Of a DNA stretch of 64,000 nucleotides, positions 1-8,444 are shown one piece after another (the stretch's first letter is position 1; every line of letters begins with the position of its first letter). A model generated the notes under the pieces. That model had not been told where the DNA came from, did not search any database, and worked only from the letters and a program-made list of their open reading frames with translations. Position numbers and translations under genes: made by a program. The DNA comes from Youhaiella tibetensis (lineage in GTDB: Bacteria; Pseudomonadota; Alphaproteobacteria; Rhizobiales; Devosiaceae). The DNA lies in assembly GCF_008000755.1 (NCBI RefSeq), contig NZ_CP041690.1:2543260-2607259 (forward strand), in the 5' to 3' direction.

Positions 1-1830
1 GCTCGTGGACATCGAGCGCAGGCGTGAGGCGTAGACGATGCCCCCAATGCCGGCGATCAACGCCGCAATCATAAAGGCGACGGTGCGGATGAGCTTGAGG
101 TTGATGCCCGCACGCCGCGCTGCCTCGGCATTGCCGCCAATAGCATAGATGTAACGCCCGAAGCGGGTGTTGCCGACCAGAAGAGACATGGCCACGAGAA
201 CCGTAAAGACGATCGGCACCACCCAGGGCATGCCGCTGACCGGAAAGGCGGGCACGCCGCGGTCCGCATTCACCAGCAGGACGAGAACCAGAGCTGCCAA
301 AGCGGCACCGCAGAGCTTGAGCAGCGTCATCCGCATGGGCGGCGTCACCAAACCGGCAGTGCGGCGTTGATGGTCACGCCAAAGGCTGTAGAGCGCATAA
401 CCCGCTACCACGATGACGGCCAGGACCCAGCCACCCATGGGGGTGAGCGTGCCGTTGGCAAGATTGTTGATGACGTCATCCCGGATCGGGATGGTGCCGC
501 CCGTCCCCAGGAGCTGGATCATGATGCCCTGGAAACCGAGGAGGCCGGCGAGAGTGACGACGAAGGACGGCAGCCGCAAGCGGGCAACCAGCGTGCCCTG
601 AAAGGCGCCGAGCACGACGGCTACCCCGAGGCCCGCAAGGATGGCGGCCCACCACGGCCAGCCGAATCCATACTGGACAAGGATGGTGACAATCGTCCCG
701 GAAATACCGGCGATGAAGCCCAGCGCCAGATCGGTTTCCCCCAGCAGGAGCACGGTGGCTTCGCCCATGCCGATGAGCATGAAGACCGAACCCTGGACAA
801 GAAGGTTGACGAGGTTCCCGGGCGACAGGAACCGGGAATTCTGGCTCTGGAAAATGGCAGCGATGGCTATCGCGCCGATAATGACCGGCAGCACCCCGCT
901 CTGCCCCGCCGCGATGCGTGCCCACTGGGCCCGAAGGTAGTCACCGACCGTACCAGGCCGTCCTGCGCCGGCGCCACGCGCCCGCTCGGCGGCGTCCTCG
1001 CCCTGCCCTTCGGGTTTGCGGATTTCTCCGGAGCGGAAGATGGCTTCGGCCCGCGACCTGCTGGTGCTGTCCGGTTTCCTGTCGGAATGACCCAGCGTCA
1101 TCAGCTCGACGACCATCTGCGGATCGAATTTGTCCGTTTCGCCGGAGGCGACCATCCGGCCGAGCCGCAGGACGGCGAAGCGGTCGGCCACCGCAAAGAC
1201 GTCGTTGAGATTGTGCGAAATCATCACGACGGCCAGCCCCTGCTCGGCGAGCCGCCTGACGAGCGAGAGCACCTGCCTGGTCTGGGCCACCCCGAGCGCC
1301 GCGGTCGGCTCATCGAGGATCACCAGCTTGGAGTTCCACATCACGGCCTTGGCCACCGCGATCGATTGGCGCTGCCCGCCCGAAAGCGAGGCGACGGGCT
1401 CGCGCGCCGATTGGAGCGTGGTGACACGTAGGTCGGCCAGGGCCTTGGTCGCTGCGGTTTCCATGTCGTCCTCGTTGAGGACGACCCCGCCTATCACGCG
1501 CTCGCGGCCCAGGAACATATTCTCGACGACGTCCAGGTTGTCGCAAAGCGCCAGGTCCTGGTAGACGACCTCGATGCCGAGCTGGGCGGCGTCGCGAGGG
1601 TTGCGGATCCGCACCTCCCGGCCCTCCCAGAGGATCGTGCCTGCATCCGGCTCGTACGTGCCCGCGATGCACTTGATGAGCACCGACTTGCCCGCGCCGT
1701 TGTCACCGACGAGGGCCGTAACCTGCCCTGCCGGAATGTCGAGATCTACGCCGGCAAGCGCCACCACGGCGCCGAAGTGCTTTTCGATGCCGCGCAGCCT
1801 AACCAGACACTCTGTTGCGCCAGTCGCCAT
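1..1830 (-). CDS. Fused sugar ABC transporter ATPase-permease (xylose/ribose type), 3' end beyond window
   Basis: One uninterrupted frame runs from ATG at 1830 to the window edge (610 codons seen). Residues 1-245 are a single ABC ATPase domain: Walker A GDNGAGKS (42-49), signature LSGGQ (149-153), Walker B with D173/E174, H-loop H206. A polar linker (about 250-300) leads into a hydrophobic XylH-like permease from about residue 310, with the family's typical loop between membrane segments. ATPase and permease are normally separate XylG and XylH chains, so this is a fusion; I checked that no stop or frame change occurs at the junction. Preceded 72 bp upstream by the binding-protein gene, so it should import a pentose or related sugar through the inner membrane. 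The substrate is not known. Confidence 0.88.
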   Translation of the reverse strand, partial: MATGATECLVRLRGIEKHFGAVVALAGVDLDIPAGQVTALVGDNGAGKSVLIKCIAGTYEPDAGTILWEGREVRIRNPRDAAQLGIEVVYQDLALCDNLDVVENMFLGRERVIGGVVLNEDDMETAATKALADLRVTTLQSAREPVASLSGGQRQSIAVAKAVMWNSKLVILDEPTAALGVAQTRQVLSLVRRLAEQGLAVVMISHNLNDVFAVADRFAVLRLGRMVASGETDKFDPQMVVELMTLGHSDRKPDSTSRSRAEAIFRSGEIRKPEGQGEDAAERARGAGAGRPGTVGDYLRAQWARIAAGQSGVLPVIIGAIAIAAIFQSQNSRFLSPGNLVNLLVQGSVFMLIGMGEATVLLLGETDLALGFIAGISGTIVTILVQYGFGWPWWAAILAGLGVAVVLGAFQGTLVARLRLPSFVVTLAGLLGFQGIMIQLLGTGGTIPIRDDVINNLANGTLTPMGGWVLAVIVVAGYALYSLWRDHQRRTAGLVTPPMRMTLLKLCGAALAALVLVLLVNADRGVPAFPVSGMPWVVPIVFTVLVAMSLLVGNTRFGRYIYAIGGNAEAARRAGINLKLIRTVAFMIAALIAGIGGIVYASRLRSMSTS

Positions 1831-1848
1831 GTTCTTGCCTCGGACAGG

Positions 1849-1879
1849 CATCCACCCTGCCGGTCAGGCAGGGTGGATG
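1849..1879 (-). promoter_or_regulatory. Intercistronic hairpin between binding-protein and ATPase-permease genes
   Basis: A perfect 13-bp inverted repeat (1849-1861 with 1867-1879) encloses a 5-nt loop. It sits between the stop of the binding-protein gene and the start of the fused transporter. Such hairpins commonly protect or attenuate mRNA so that binding protein is made in excess over the membrane part. No U-tract follows on the minus strand, so partial read-through is likely. Confidence 0.7.
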
Positions 1880-1902
1880 CAGGTTGGGTTCGCGTTCGGC
1901 CG

Positions 1903-3105
1903 TCAGCCCCCGATCTGGGCGGCCTTGCAGGCATCGCCCAGGTCGCCGGCGCAAAGCGCCTTGGCATCGACGAAGCCGTCCTTGACCACCGTTCCGGCCA
2001 TGTTGTCGCTGGTGACCCAGATTGGCGTCAGCAGGACCGAGGGAACGTCGACTTTCGCGCTGCTGTCAGGCGTGCTGCCGTTGACCAGTGCCTTCGGTGG
2101 CTCGACGCCCGCTGCCAAATGGATGGCCAGCGCCGCCGCCGCCTGCGCTTCGAGGTAGATCGCCTTGTAGACGGTGCCGCACTGATATCCGGCCAGGATA
2201 TTCTGAAGGCCGGTCAGGGTGGCATCCTGCCCGGTCGTCGGGAACGACTTGGGCGGAACCTTGAGCGTCTTGAGGTAGGAGATCACCGCATTGGCGTTGT
2301 CATCGTTCGGGACGAGAACCGCGTTGATATCGGGATGAGCGGTATACTGCTGCTCGAACGTCGTGCGGGCCGTCGCCGGGTCCCACGTGCCGGCAGGTTC
2401 GCCGGCGTTGACGTATGACTTGTCATCGAACTTGGGCTGGAGCACGCCCATGTAGCCCTGGGCGAAGAGAGTCGCGTTGTTGTCCGTGGGCGCTCCCCGC
2501 ATCACCAGGATGTTGGGCGAAGCCACGTTCCAGGCCGTCAGGCACTGCACCATGCCATCGCCGATGAGCTTGCCGACCGCTACGTTGTCGAAGCTGACGT
2601 AATATTCGCGATCGCCACCCAGGGTGAGCCGGTCGTAGTCGATGACCTTTACCCCGTGCTCCTTGGCATACTGCTCGATGGAGGCGCCGACGCCCGAGGA
2701 AATCGGATCGAGCACAAGAACGGTCGCGCCCTGGGCGATGGCCGATTGCGCCTGAGTCAATTCGGTCGATTCACTGCCCTGGGCGTTGGTGATCGTGAAT
2801 TGATCGGCGGTGAGGCCCGCACTCTCGAAAGCCTTTTGCAGATAGGGCGCATCGAAAGACGTGTAGCGCGCCGAAGTCGTGGTTTCGGGCAGGAGAACGG
2901 CGATCTTGCCCTTCACGTTCGGCGCCATCGATTTGAGCCCGGCCATGGCTGAGAAATCGGCGGTGAACGAGTTGGCCGTCAAATCCTGCGCTCGCGCCGC
3001 TGGCGCGAAAGCGGCGGCGCCGATGGCGAGCGCGGCACATGCCAGCTCCCAGCGGCGGCGGTGAGATTTGATCTGGTCCTTCGGATAATTGGCAAAGGTA
3101 ACCAT
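1903..3105 (-). CDS. Periplasmic sugar-binding protein of ABC transporter (xylose-binding type)
   Basis: 400 aa. The N-terminus is a basic stretch, a hydrophobic Ala-rich core and a cleavage-type ARA-QD site near residue 40, so it is exported. The body has the periplasmic-binding fold of the XylF/RbsB class (IAVLLPE... start of the first lobe; VLVPNDDNANAVISYL helix region). RBS AAGGAA lies about 8 nt upstream of the ATG. It belongs with the fused ATPase-permease downstream and the SDR upstream. Ligand specificity cannot be read from the sequence. A FixK-type box lies about 79 bp upstream of the start, suggesting its own low-oxygen promoter. Confidence 0.88.
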   Translation of the reverse strand: MVTFANYPKDQIKSHRRRWELACAALAIGAAAFAPAARAQDLTANSFTADFSAMAGLKSMAPNVKGKIAVLLPETTTSARYTSFDAPYLQKAFESAGLTADQFTITNAQGSESTELTQAQSAIAQGATVLVLDPISSGVGASIEQYAKEHGVKVIDYDRLTLGGDREYYVSFDNVAVGKLIGDGMVQCLTAWNVASPNILVMRGAPTDNNATLFAQGYMGVLQPKFDDKSYVNAGEPAGTWDPATARTTFEQQYTAHPDINAVLVPNDDNANAVISYLKTLKVPPKSFPTTGQDATLTGLQNILAGYQCGTVYKAIYLEAQAAAALAIHLAAGVEPPKALVNGSTPDSSAKVDVPSVLLTPIWVTSDNMAGTVVKDGFVDAKALCAGDLGDACKAAQIGG

Positions 3106-3164
3106 TTGGATGTTCCTTCATTTCCACGGACGCTTAAGTCCTGAGGAAAAGGCTAGCGCTCGCC

Positions 3165-3202
3165 GGCGGGGCAGGATTGATCCTGGTCAACCCTGCCCCG
3201 CC
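3165..3202 (-). promoter_or_regulatory. Hairpin with FixK/FNR-type box in its loop, upstream of binding-protein gene
   Basis: An 11-bp perfect stem (3165-3175 with 3192-3202) encloses 16 nt containing TTGAT-CCTG-GTCAA (3177-3190), a perfect match to TTGAY-N4-RTCAA. The box centre is about 79 bp from the start codon of the binding protein at 3105. The hairpin also lies 20 bp after the SDR stop, so it could be an intercistronic terminator, an operator, or both. Confidence 0.6.
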
Positions 3203-3221
3203 TCCGTGGGTTGGCGCAGAG

Positions 3222-3974
3222 CTACCTGGCGGTGTAGCCGCCATCGACCAGATGGTAGCTGCCCGTGATGAAGGAGGCCTCCCTGGAAAGCAGGAAGCAG
3301 GTGAGGGCCGAAACCTCCTCGACAGTGCCGAGACGACCGACCGGATGCATGCCGGCAATGCCCTTGAGCGTTTCGGCGTCCAGGTGCTTTGTGACCATCG
3401 GCGTGTCGATGAACCCCGGTCCCACCGAGTTCACCCGGATCTTCTTGTCCGCATATTCGACGGCCGCGGTCTTGGTGAGACCGATCACTCCATGCTTGGC
3501 CGCAACATAGGCCGGGGCCGTCGCAAACGCGACCGAGCCGAGGATCGAGGACATGTTGACGATGGCGCCGCCGCCGCGCCGGATCATCGCGGGCAGTTCG
3601 TAGCGCATGCAATAGAAGACGCCGTTGAGATTGATGTCGATGACCTGATGCCAGCCTTCGATGGTGTACTCGCCGGTGAAATGCGCCTCCCCGCCGATAC
3701 CGGCGTTGTTGACCGCCAGGTCGAGGCCGCCGAGCTTCTCGGCAAATTCCACCATCGCCTGCACCTGGTCGGGGGACGAAACGTCCACCTCGAAAGCCGA
3801 CGCCTGGCCGCCACTCGCCTTGATCCCGTCGGCAACGTTTTCGAGGTGCTTGCCGTCGCGGTCCGCCAGCACAACATGCGCGCCGCCCGCTGCCAGTTCC
3901 CTCGCGATCGCCGCTCCAATGCCGGACGCGGCCCCGGTTACCACCGCGATCTGATTTTCAAACCTCGTGCTCAT
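3222..3974 (-). CDS. SDR-family NAD(P)-dependent oxidoreductase
   Basis: 250 aa, the usual length for classical short-chain dehydrogenases. Cofactor motif TGAASGIG at 13-20, NNAG at 89-92, catalytic Ser142/143, Tyr156 and Lys160 (YVAAK). Asp38 after the second strand favours NAD over NADP. Start chosen at ATG 3974 because AGAGGAT lies just upstream and the motif spacing then fits; longer upstream reading has no homology. It heads the sugar transporter operon, so it probably oxidises the imported sugar or its lactone/alcohol form. The exact substrate is unknown. A near-perfect FixK box is centred about 62 bp upstream. Confidence 0.88.
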   Translation of the reverse strand: MSTRFENQIAVVTGAASGIGAAIARELAAGGAHVVLADRDGKHLENVADGIKASGGQASAFEVDVSSPDQVQAMVEFAEKLGGLDLAVNNAGIGGEAHFTGEYTIEGWHQVIDINLNGVFYCMRYELPAMIRRGGGAIVNMSSILGSVAFATAPAYVAAKHGVIGLTKTAAVEYADKKIRVNSVGPGFIDTPMVTKHLDAETLKGIAGMHPVGRLGTVEEVSALTCFLLSREASFITGSYHLVDGGYTAR

Positions 3975-4029
3975 GGTCGATCCTCTTTGTTGATCCGGAC
4001 CGATACTAGCGAGGCGCCTTCGCACACTT

Positions 4030-4043
4030 ATGATCCAGATCAA
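4030..4043 (-). promoter_or_regulatory. Near-consensus FixK/FNR box upstream of SDR operon
   Basis: ATGAT-CCAG-ATCAA differs from TTGAY-N4-RTCAA only at the first base. Its centre is about 62 bp from the SDR start, the spacing also seen at the other boxes here. It lies in the divergent region with the response regulator, whose start is about 180 bp away. Confidence 0.6.
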
Positions 4044-4220
4044 GCTGCGCAGGGCGCACTTTGGCGCGGTCGAAGAACGGCTATCGGCTTCTATGGACAA
4101 GGAAAGTCCGGCCAGACTATCCTTCACCTACATTCCGCATGCCCTTTCCGAGCATTGGGGTCAGTTTGTGAGAAACGCAGATCGCAAAGGACCAGCGATC
4201 TCGATCGGGACGGCCAGGCA

Positions 4221-4949
4221 ATGACTGCGCCAGCGAAACGCGCTCACATCGTCGTCGTCGATGACGAGCCGCGCATTCGAAACATGCTGGTCCACTATTT
4301 CGAGGATGAGGGTTTCCGCGTCGGGGCCGTCGCTTCGGCGGAACAGCTCCGCGCCTATCTGCGATCCGAGCACCCCGACATCGCCCTTCTCGATCTCAAC
4401 CTGCCCGATGGGGACGGTCTTTCGCTGGCGCGCGAACTGCGCGCGCTTTCCGACATGGGCATCATCATCGTCACGGGACGGGCCGACGACGTCGACCGCA
4501 TCGTCGGGCTGGAGGTTGGAGCGGACGACTACATCACCAAGCCCTTCAACCTGCGTGAGCTTCTGGCACGCGTGAAGAGCCTGCTCCGTCGCCTGCAGCC
4601 AGCCACGCAGGCGACGGTCGAGCCAACCGGCACCCCCCAGCTTTTCGATGGCTGGAGGCTCGATCGCCAGCAGCGCCGCCTCTTCGATCCGGTCGATCGC
4701 GAAGTCAGCCTCACCACCGGGGAATACGACATGCTCTGCGTATTCATCGACAATGCCGGGCGCGTGCTGACCCGCGACTTCCTGCTCGACCAGACCAAGG
4801 GCCGAACCTGGGAAGCCTATGACCGCACCATCGATACGCAGATTTCCCGTCTCCGCCGCAAGATCGAGGATGATGTCGATCACCCCCTCAAGATCAAGTC
4901 GGTCCGGGGTGTCGGGTATGTGTTCACCGCCAAGGTCGGCGCCGGCTGA
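4221..4949 (+). CDS. fxkR: OmpR/PhoB-type response regulator, FxkR-like
   Basis: 242 aa. Receiver domain (about 8-122) has acidic pair D14/D15, phospho-acceptor D58, T85 and K107. The C-terminal half (about 140-238) is an OmpR-type winged helix ending in the typical R-RKIEDD and GVGYVF segments. Start chosen at ATG 4221, where the receiver fold begins; the open frame continues far upstream without homology. Its stop is 2 bp from the stop of the convergent FixL-like hybrid kinase. In rhizobia a hybrid FixL signals to an OmpR-type regulator, FxkR, that activates fixK. The assignment rests on that gene context plus a K-box-like site at fixK, so the symbol is inferred. Confidence 0.85.
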   Translation: MTAPAKRAHIVVVDDEPRIRNMLVHYFEDEGFRVGAVASAEQLRAYLRSEHPDIALLDLNLPDGDGLSLARELRALSDMGIIIVTGRADDVDRIVGLEVGADDYITKPFNLRELLARVKSLLRRLQPATQATVEPTGTPQLFDGWRLDRQQRRLFDPVDREVSLTTGEYDMLCVFIDNAGRVLTRDFLLDQTKGRTWEAYDRTIDTQISRLRRKIEDDVDHPLKIKSVRGVGYVFTAKVGAG

Positions 4950-4951
4950 CC

Positions 4952-7543
4952 CTATCTTTCCGCATCGAGCACGGCACGCAGTTTTCGCGCCAGCTCGGCG
5001 GTCGAATACGGTTTGCGAAGCCAGTTGACGTTGCCCTTCGAACTGCGCGCGATGGCCTCGGGCTCGGCGTAGCCGGACGTGAGGAGGATGCGGACCTCCG
5101 GGCGCCGCCGGGCCAGCTCTTCAGCCAGTTCCGCCCCGTCGACGCCGCCGGGCATGACCATGTCGCTGAAAACGAGATCGAGGGCTGTGAGGCCATCGAG
5201 CATATCCAGCGCTACCGAACCGTTCTCGGCCTGAAGTACCCGGTAGCCCAGGTCGACAAGGCGCGCTACCGCAACGCGCCGCACGCGTTCCTCGTCCTCG
5301 ACGACCAGCACTGTTTCTCCGTGCGACTGGGGCATGACCGTGTCGATTTGGGCGACGGCACGATCGCTCGGCTCGGTCAGCCTTGGCACCGGCAAATAGA
5401 GGCGGATGGACGTGCCCCGCCCCACTTCGCTGTAGAGCGCCAGATGTCCACCTGACTGCTTGACGAAGCCGTAGACAGAACTCAACCCGAGGCCGGTCCC
5501 GGAGCCGGCCGCCTTGGTGGTGAAGAACGGCTCGAGCGCCCGCTCCCTGACCTCGGCGCTCATCCCCACCCCGGTGTCGCGCACCTCGATGACCTCATAG
5601 GCTCCGGGTGCGACTTCCTCGTTGGCCGTGGCGTAGTCCATGTCGAGTTCTGCCCGCTCCACGGAAATCGTCAGGGTGCCGCCCCGTGGCATGGCATCCC
5701 GCGCGTTGATGGCGAGGTTGAGCAGCGCGTTCTGGAGCTGGCCAGCGTCCACGATGGCGCGATGGCTCCCGGGAACCCTGATGATGACTTCGATGGTTTC
5801 CCCGAGTGTGCGGCGGATCAACTCCCCCAATTTGAGGACGAGGGTGCCGATATCGGTATCCTGCGGATCAAGAGGCATCCTGCGACCGAACGCGAGAAGG
5901 CTCGCTGTGAGGTTGGACGCAAGATCGGCTGCCTCCTGCGCGTCTCGGATCAGGCCGTGGTGCCGCCCCTCCAGACGCCCCTCGATCATCTCGAGATTTC
6001 CCTTGATGACCGTCAGCAAATTGTTGAAGTCATGCGCCACGCCACCGGTGAGCTTGCCGATGGCCTCCATCTTCTGGGTCTGGCGCAGCTCCTGCTCGAT
6101 GCGCTGCTTATCCGTCAGATCGCGCAGGAAGCCGGTAAACAGCGGTTCGCCCCCCGCGTCGGCTCGGCCCACGTGAAGTTCGACCGGAAAGCGCGTTCCG
6201 TCCTTGCGCAGGGCCGTGACTACACGTCCAAGCCCGATGATGCGCCGTTCGCCGGTTTCGAGATACCGATGGATGTAGCCGTCATGGTGTCCCCGGTCGG
6301 GCTCGGGCATCAGGACCTTGACGTTTTTCCCGATCACCTCGCCCGCTTCGTAGCCGAACTGCCGTTCGGCCGCCGCGCTAAAGGAGAGGATCGTGCCATG
6401 TCCGTTGATCACGATCATGGCGCTGGGGACGGTATCGAGGATGCTCTGAAGGTGGTTGGCGCGGTCTCGCATCTGGGCGGCGACACCACTGAGGATTTCC
6501 TGAACCTCCCTCACCTCGCGTACCCGTATCGGAGGCTCCGCCTTGCTTTCGTTATGCGCAAGGGCCAGGCCGCTGCGGCTGAGCGAGTAGATGGCACCCG
6601 AAAGACGCGAGGCCATCCAATACGCCGCCCCTGCCCCGAGAGCCAACATGGCAAGGCCAAGCCCACCGACGAGCCACACCGTGTTCCACAATGGAGCGTC
6701 AAAGAGCGCGCGCGGCACTGTGACCACGGCCGTCCAGCCGGTCAGGTCGGAACGACTATAGGCCGCCATGCTCTCGGTGCCCGAAGCATTCTGACCGAAC
6801 CACAACCCTTCCTCCCCGGTCGCACGCGCAAGCCAATCCGGACTGGCGTCGTGCCCGGCCAGGGTCTCCTGATCCTCCGTTCTCAGCAGAACGCTGCCCG
6901 AGCCATCGAGCACCACCCCGATCCAGCCGGGCTCGAGATTTATGGGTGCGAAGGCAGCCCCGAGTTTCTTGCTCGTTGCCCATGCCGCCATGACGCGCCC
7001 GCGTCCTGCCACCGGCACGGCGATCCAGGCGCCATCCATTCCCGTCTCATTGTCGACCGTCCGGTTGCTGACGGACGGCTGCCCGGCGGCACCGGCTTGT
7101 TCGATGAACTTCGTGAGGTCTTCGCCCAGACTCGCTGGCGGCGCTGGAGCGATCGATGCGAACGCCACCCGTCCGTTCTCAAAGACGGCGATGGGCATAT
7201 CGAGTTGATTGGCCACGATTTCAGCTTGGCGGCCGAGAGCGGTCATGTCGCCCTGATCTGACGCCGCCAGGATTTTCAACGACGCGATCGGCACCGCCGC
7301 CACGCCATCGAGCGCGGTTGCCAACTCCCGGGCGGCCGCCCTGGCGGTAACCTCCCTGCCATGGCGTTCCGCGGTGACATATAGGTAGGCGACGGTCCCG
7401 ACCAGAACCAATAGCGGAACCAGCAGGCCCATGACGAGCACCAGCAGGTGCGTGCGGGTCGACATGTAACTGTTGGGCGGTCCGGCCCTGCTCGCCCCAT
7501 CCCGGTTGCGTTCCGGCACTTCCGGTGACCCATCCTCGGCCAT
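4952..7543 (-). CDS. FixL-like haem-PAS hybrid sensor histidine kinase
   Basis: 863 aa from ATG 7543 (GAGGG 5 nt upstream); a GTG at 7564 would add 7 residues. Order: membrane helix (about 33-55), periplasmic sensory domain to about 285, second membrane helix (about 288-308), PAS (about 365-475), HisKA with phospho-His H504 (GGVAHDFNN), ATPase (about 600-720; DTGVGMS, GTGLGL), C-terminal receiver with D794. The PAS matches rhizobial FixL: H420 aligns with the haem-ligand His200 of Bradyrhizobium FixL, R426 with Arg206 and R440 with Arg220; R434 replaces His214. It is therefore a probable O2 sensor whose haem is in the cytoplasm, with an additional periplasmic input. It lies 42 bp downstream of the fixK-like gene in the same direction. 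Confidence 0.87.
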   Translation of the reverse strand: MAEDGSPEVPERNRDGASRAGPPNSYMSTRTHLLVLVMGLLVPLLVLVGTVAYLYVTAERHGREVTARAAARELATALDGVAAVPIASLKILAASDQGDMTALGRQAEIVANQLDMPIAVFENGRVAFASIAPAPPASLGEDLTKFIEQAGAAGQPSVSNRTVDNETGMDGAWIAVPVAGRGRVMAAWATSKKLGAAFAPINLEPGWIGVVLDGSGSVLLRTEDQETLAGHDASPDWLARATGEEGLWFGQNASGTESMAAYSRSDLTGWTAVVTVPRALFDAPLWNTVWLVGGLGLAMLALGAGAAYWMASRLSGAIYSLSRSGLALAHNESKAEPPIRVREVREVQEILSGVAAQMRDRANHLQSILDTVPSAMIVINGHGTILSFSAAAERQFGYEAGEVIGKNVKVLMPEPDRGHHDGYIHRYLETGERRIIGLGRVVTALRKDGTRFPVELHVGRADAGGEPLFTGFLRDLTDKQRIEQELRQTQKMEAIGKLTGGVAHDFNNLLTVIKGNLEMIEGRLEGRHHGLIRDAQEAADLASNLTASLLAFGRRMPLDPQDTDIGTLVLKLGELIRRTLGETIEVIIRVPGSHRAIVDAGQLQNALLNLAINARDAMPRGGTLTISVERAELDMDYATANEEVAPGAYEVIEVRDTGVGMSAEVRERALEPFFTTKAAGSGTGLGLSSVYGFVKQSGGHLALYSEVGRGTSIRLYLPVPRLTEPSDRAVAQIDTVMPQSHGETVLVVEDEERVRRVAVARLVDLGYRVLQAENGSVALDMLDGLTALDLVFSDMVMPGGVDGAELAEELARRRPEVRILLTSGYAEPEAIARSSKGNVNWLRKPYSTAELARKLRAVLDAER

Positions 7544-7585
7544 GAGACCCTCATGCTCGCGCACCGCCGTCGGACGATCCAGAAA

Positions 7586-8323
7586 TCAGGCGGCCACCGC
7601 GGCCGGGATCGGCTTGGACATCACGTATTCAAGCACGCTTTCATCGCCCTCGGCCAGTTGCCGGAGCATATGCGGCTTTTCGATCCTGACACGCGACGGC
7701 CCGTTGAGCGAGATCACGCCCCGATCGCGCAGCTTGGAAATGCTCCTGGAAACCGTCTCGATGGTCAGGCCGAGATAGTCGGCTATGTCGATGCGCGGCA
7801 TGGCCAGGCGCAACTCGGAGCCCTTGTCGAGGGTCCGGCCGGTGCGGTCCGCCACAAAGGCGAGAAAGGCGGCGACCCGTTCATCGGCGGAGCGGCGCAA
7901 CACCAGCATCATCTGGTCCTGGGCGGCGCACATTTCATCGCGTGGCTGCGAGTGTGCGAAACGGTCCTGCAAGGGCGTCCGTGCGACGCGGTCGTAGAAC
8001 TGGGATTTGGCGATTCTCTGCAGCTTCACCTGCGAAACGGCCTCTGCCGTATGGCGCTGCTCCTCCTGCCAGGAGAGCCCCATGTAATCCCCCGCAAAGA
8101 GGAAACCCACGATCACGCGACGCCCATCCGGCAGCATGCGGTAGAGGCGAACCAGCCCCTCGAGTACGAGGAAGATATCCTCCGAGCTGTCCTCTTCCCA
8201 AAAGATGCCGTGCCCGGGCTGAACTCTCTCGATTGCAGCGTTTGAAAACAGGTCACTGAGGCATCCGTCCACCTCGCTGCCCGGCATCTGCTGCGCACAA
8301 TCTATCCTGCTGAAGGTATACAT
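7586..8323 (-). CDS. fixK: Crp/Fnr-family regulator, FixK-like
   Basis: 245 aa. Effector-type beta-roll (about 20-130) and C-terminal helix-turn-helix (about 175-200). The recognition helix carries E189, S192 and R193, the residues that read the TTGA core in Fnr and FixK. It has only C9, C21 and C132, not the clustered cysteines needed for the Fnr iron-sulfur centre, so it should be controlled by its level rather than sense O2 itself. It heads the transcript with the FixL-like kinase. A K-box-like site is about 94 bp upstream. Its predicted targets, TTGAY-N4-RTCAA boxes, occur repeatedly in the first 15.5 kb. Confidence 0.85.
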   Translation of the reverse strand: MYTFSRIDCAQQMPGSEVDGCLSDLFSNAAIERVQPGHGIFWEEDSSEDIFLVLEGLVRLYRMLPDGRRVIVGFLFAGDYMGLSWQEEQRHTAEAVSQVKLQRIAKSQFYDRVARTPLQDRFAHSQPRDEMCAAQDQMMLVLRRSADERVAAFLAFVADRTGRTLDKGSELRLAMPRIDIADYLGLTIETVSRSISKLRDRGVISLNGPSRVRIEKPHMLRQLAEGDESVLEYVMSKPIPAAVAA

Positions 8324-8408
8324 CCGACGCTCCCTGCGCTTGTTCAGCTAGGGATAGCGGGCAAAGGTCACACGGGTTGTCGCCGCACTGTGCCAATGGG
8401 TGCTGGAT

Positions 8409-8424
8409 TGTAACGGACTGTGAC
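8409..8424 (-). promoter_or_regulatory. K-box-like FxkR operator in fixK promoter
   Basis: Minus strand reads GTCACA-GTCC-GTTACA, one mismatch from GTTACA-N4-GTTACA, the K-box I recall for FxkR of Rhizobium etli. Centre is about 94 bp upstream of the fixK-like ATG, inside the 121-bp gap after the PEP synthase gene. Direct repeats spaced 10 bp apart are typical of OmpR-family sites. Confidence 0.6.
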
Positions 8425-8444
8425 AGCAGCCAAGGCGCGCCAGA

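Noticed and set aside
367-1431. Long plus-strand open frame (354 codons) opposite the sugar ABC fusion
   Set aside because: It mirrors the minus-strand ATPase-permease, whose motifs are unmistakable. The plus frame has a random-looking Asp/Arg/Gly-rich composition, typical of antisense frames in GC-rich DNA.
3177-4220. Upstream extension of the response-regulator frame
   Set aside because: The frame is open by chance through the SDR gene on the other strand; the receiver fold begins exactly at ATG 4221.
5762-7261. 499-codon plus-strand frame opposite the hybrid kinase
   Set aside because: No domain, no RBS, and the minus strand encodes a complete sensor kinase over the same bases.
7586-8323. 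Calling the Crp/Fnr protein an oxygen-sensing FNR
   Set aside because: The clustered N-terminal cysteines needed for the iron-sulfur centre are absent (only C9, C21, C132), so FixK-like is the better label.
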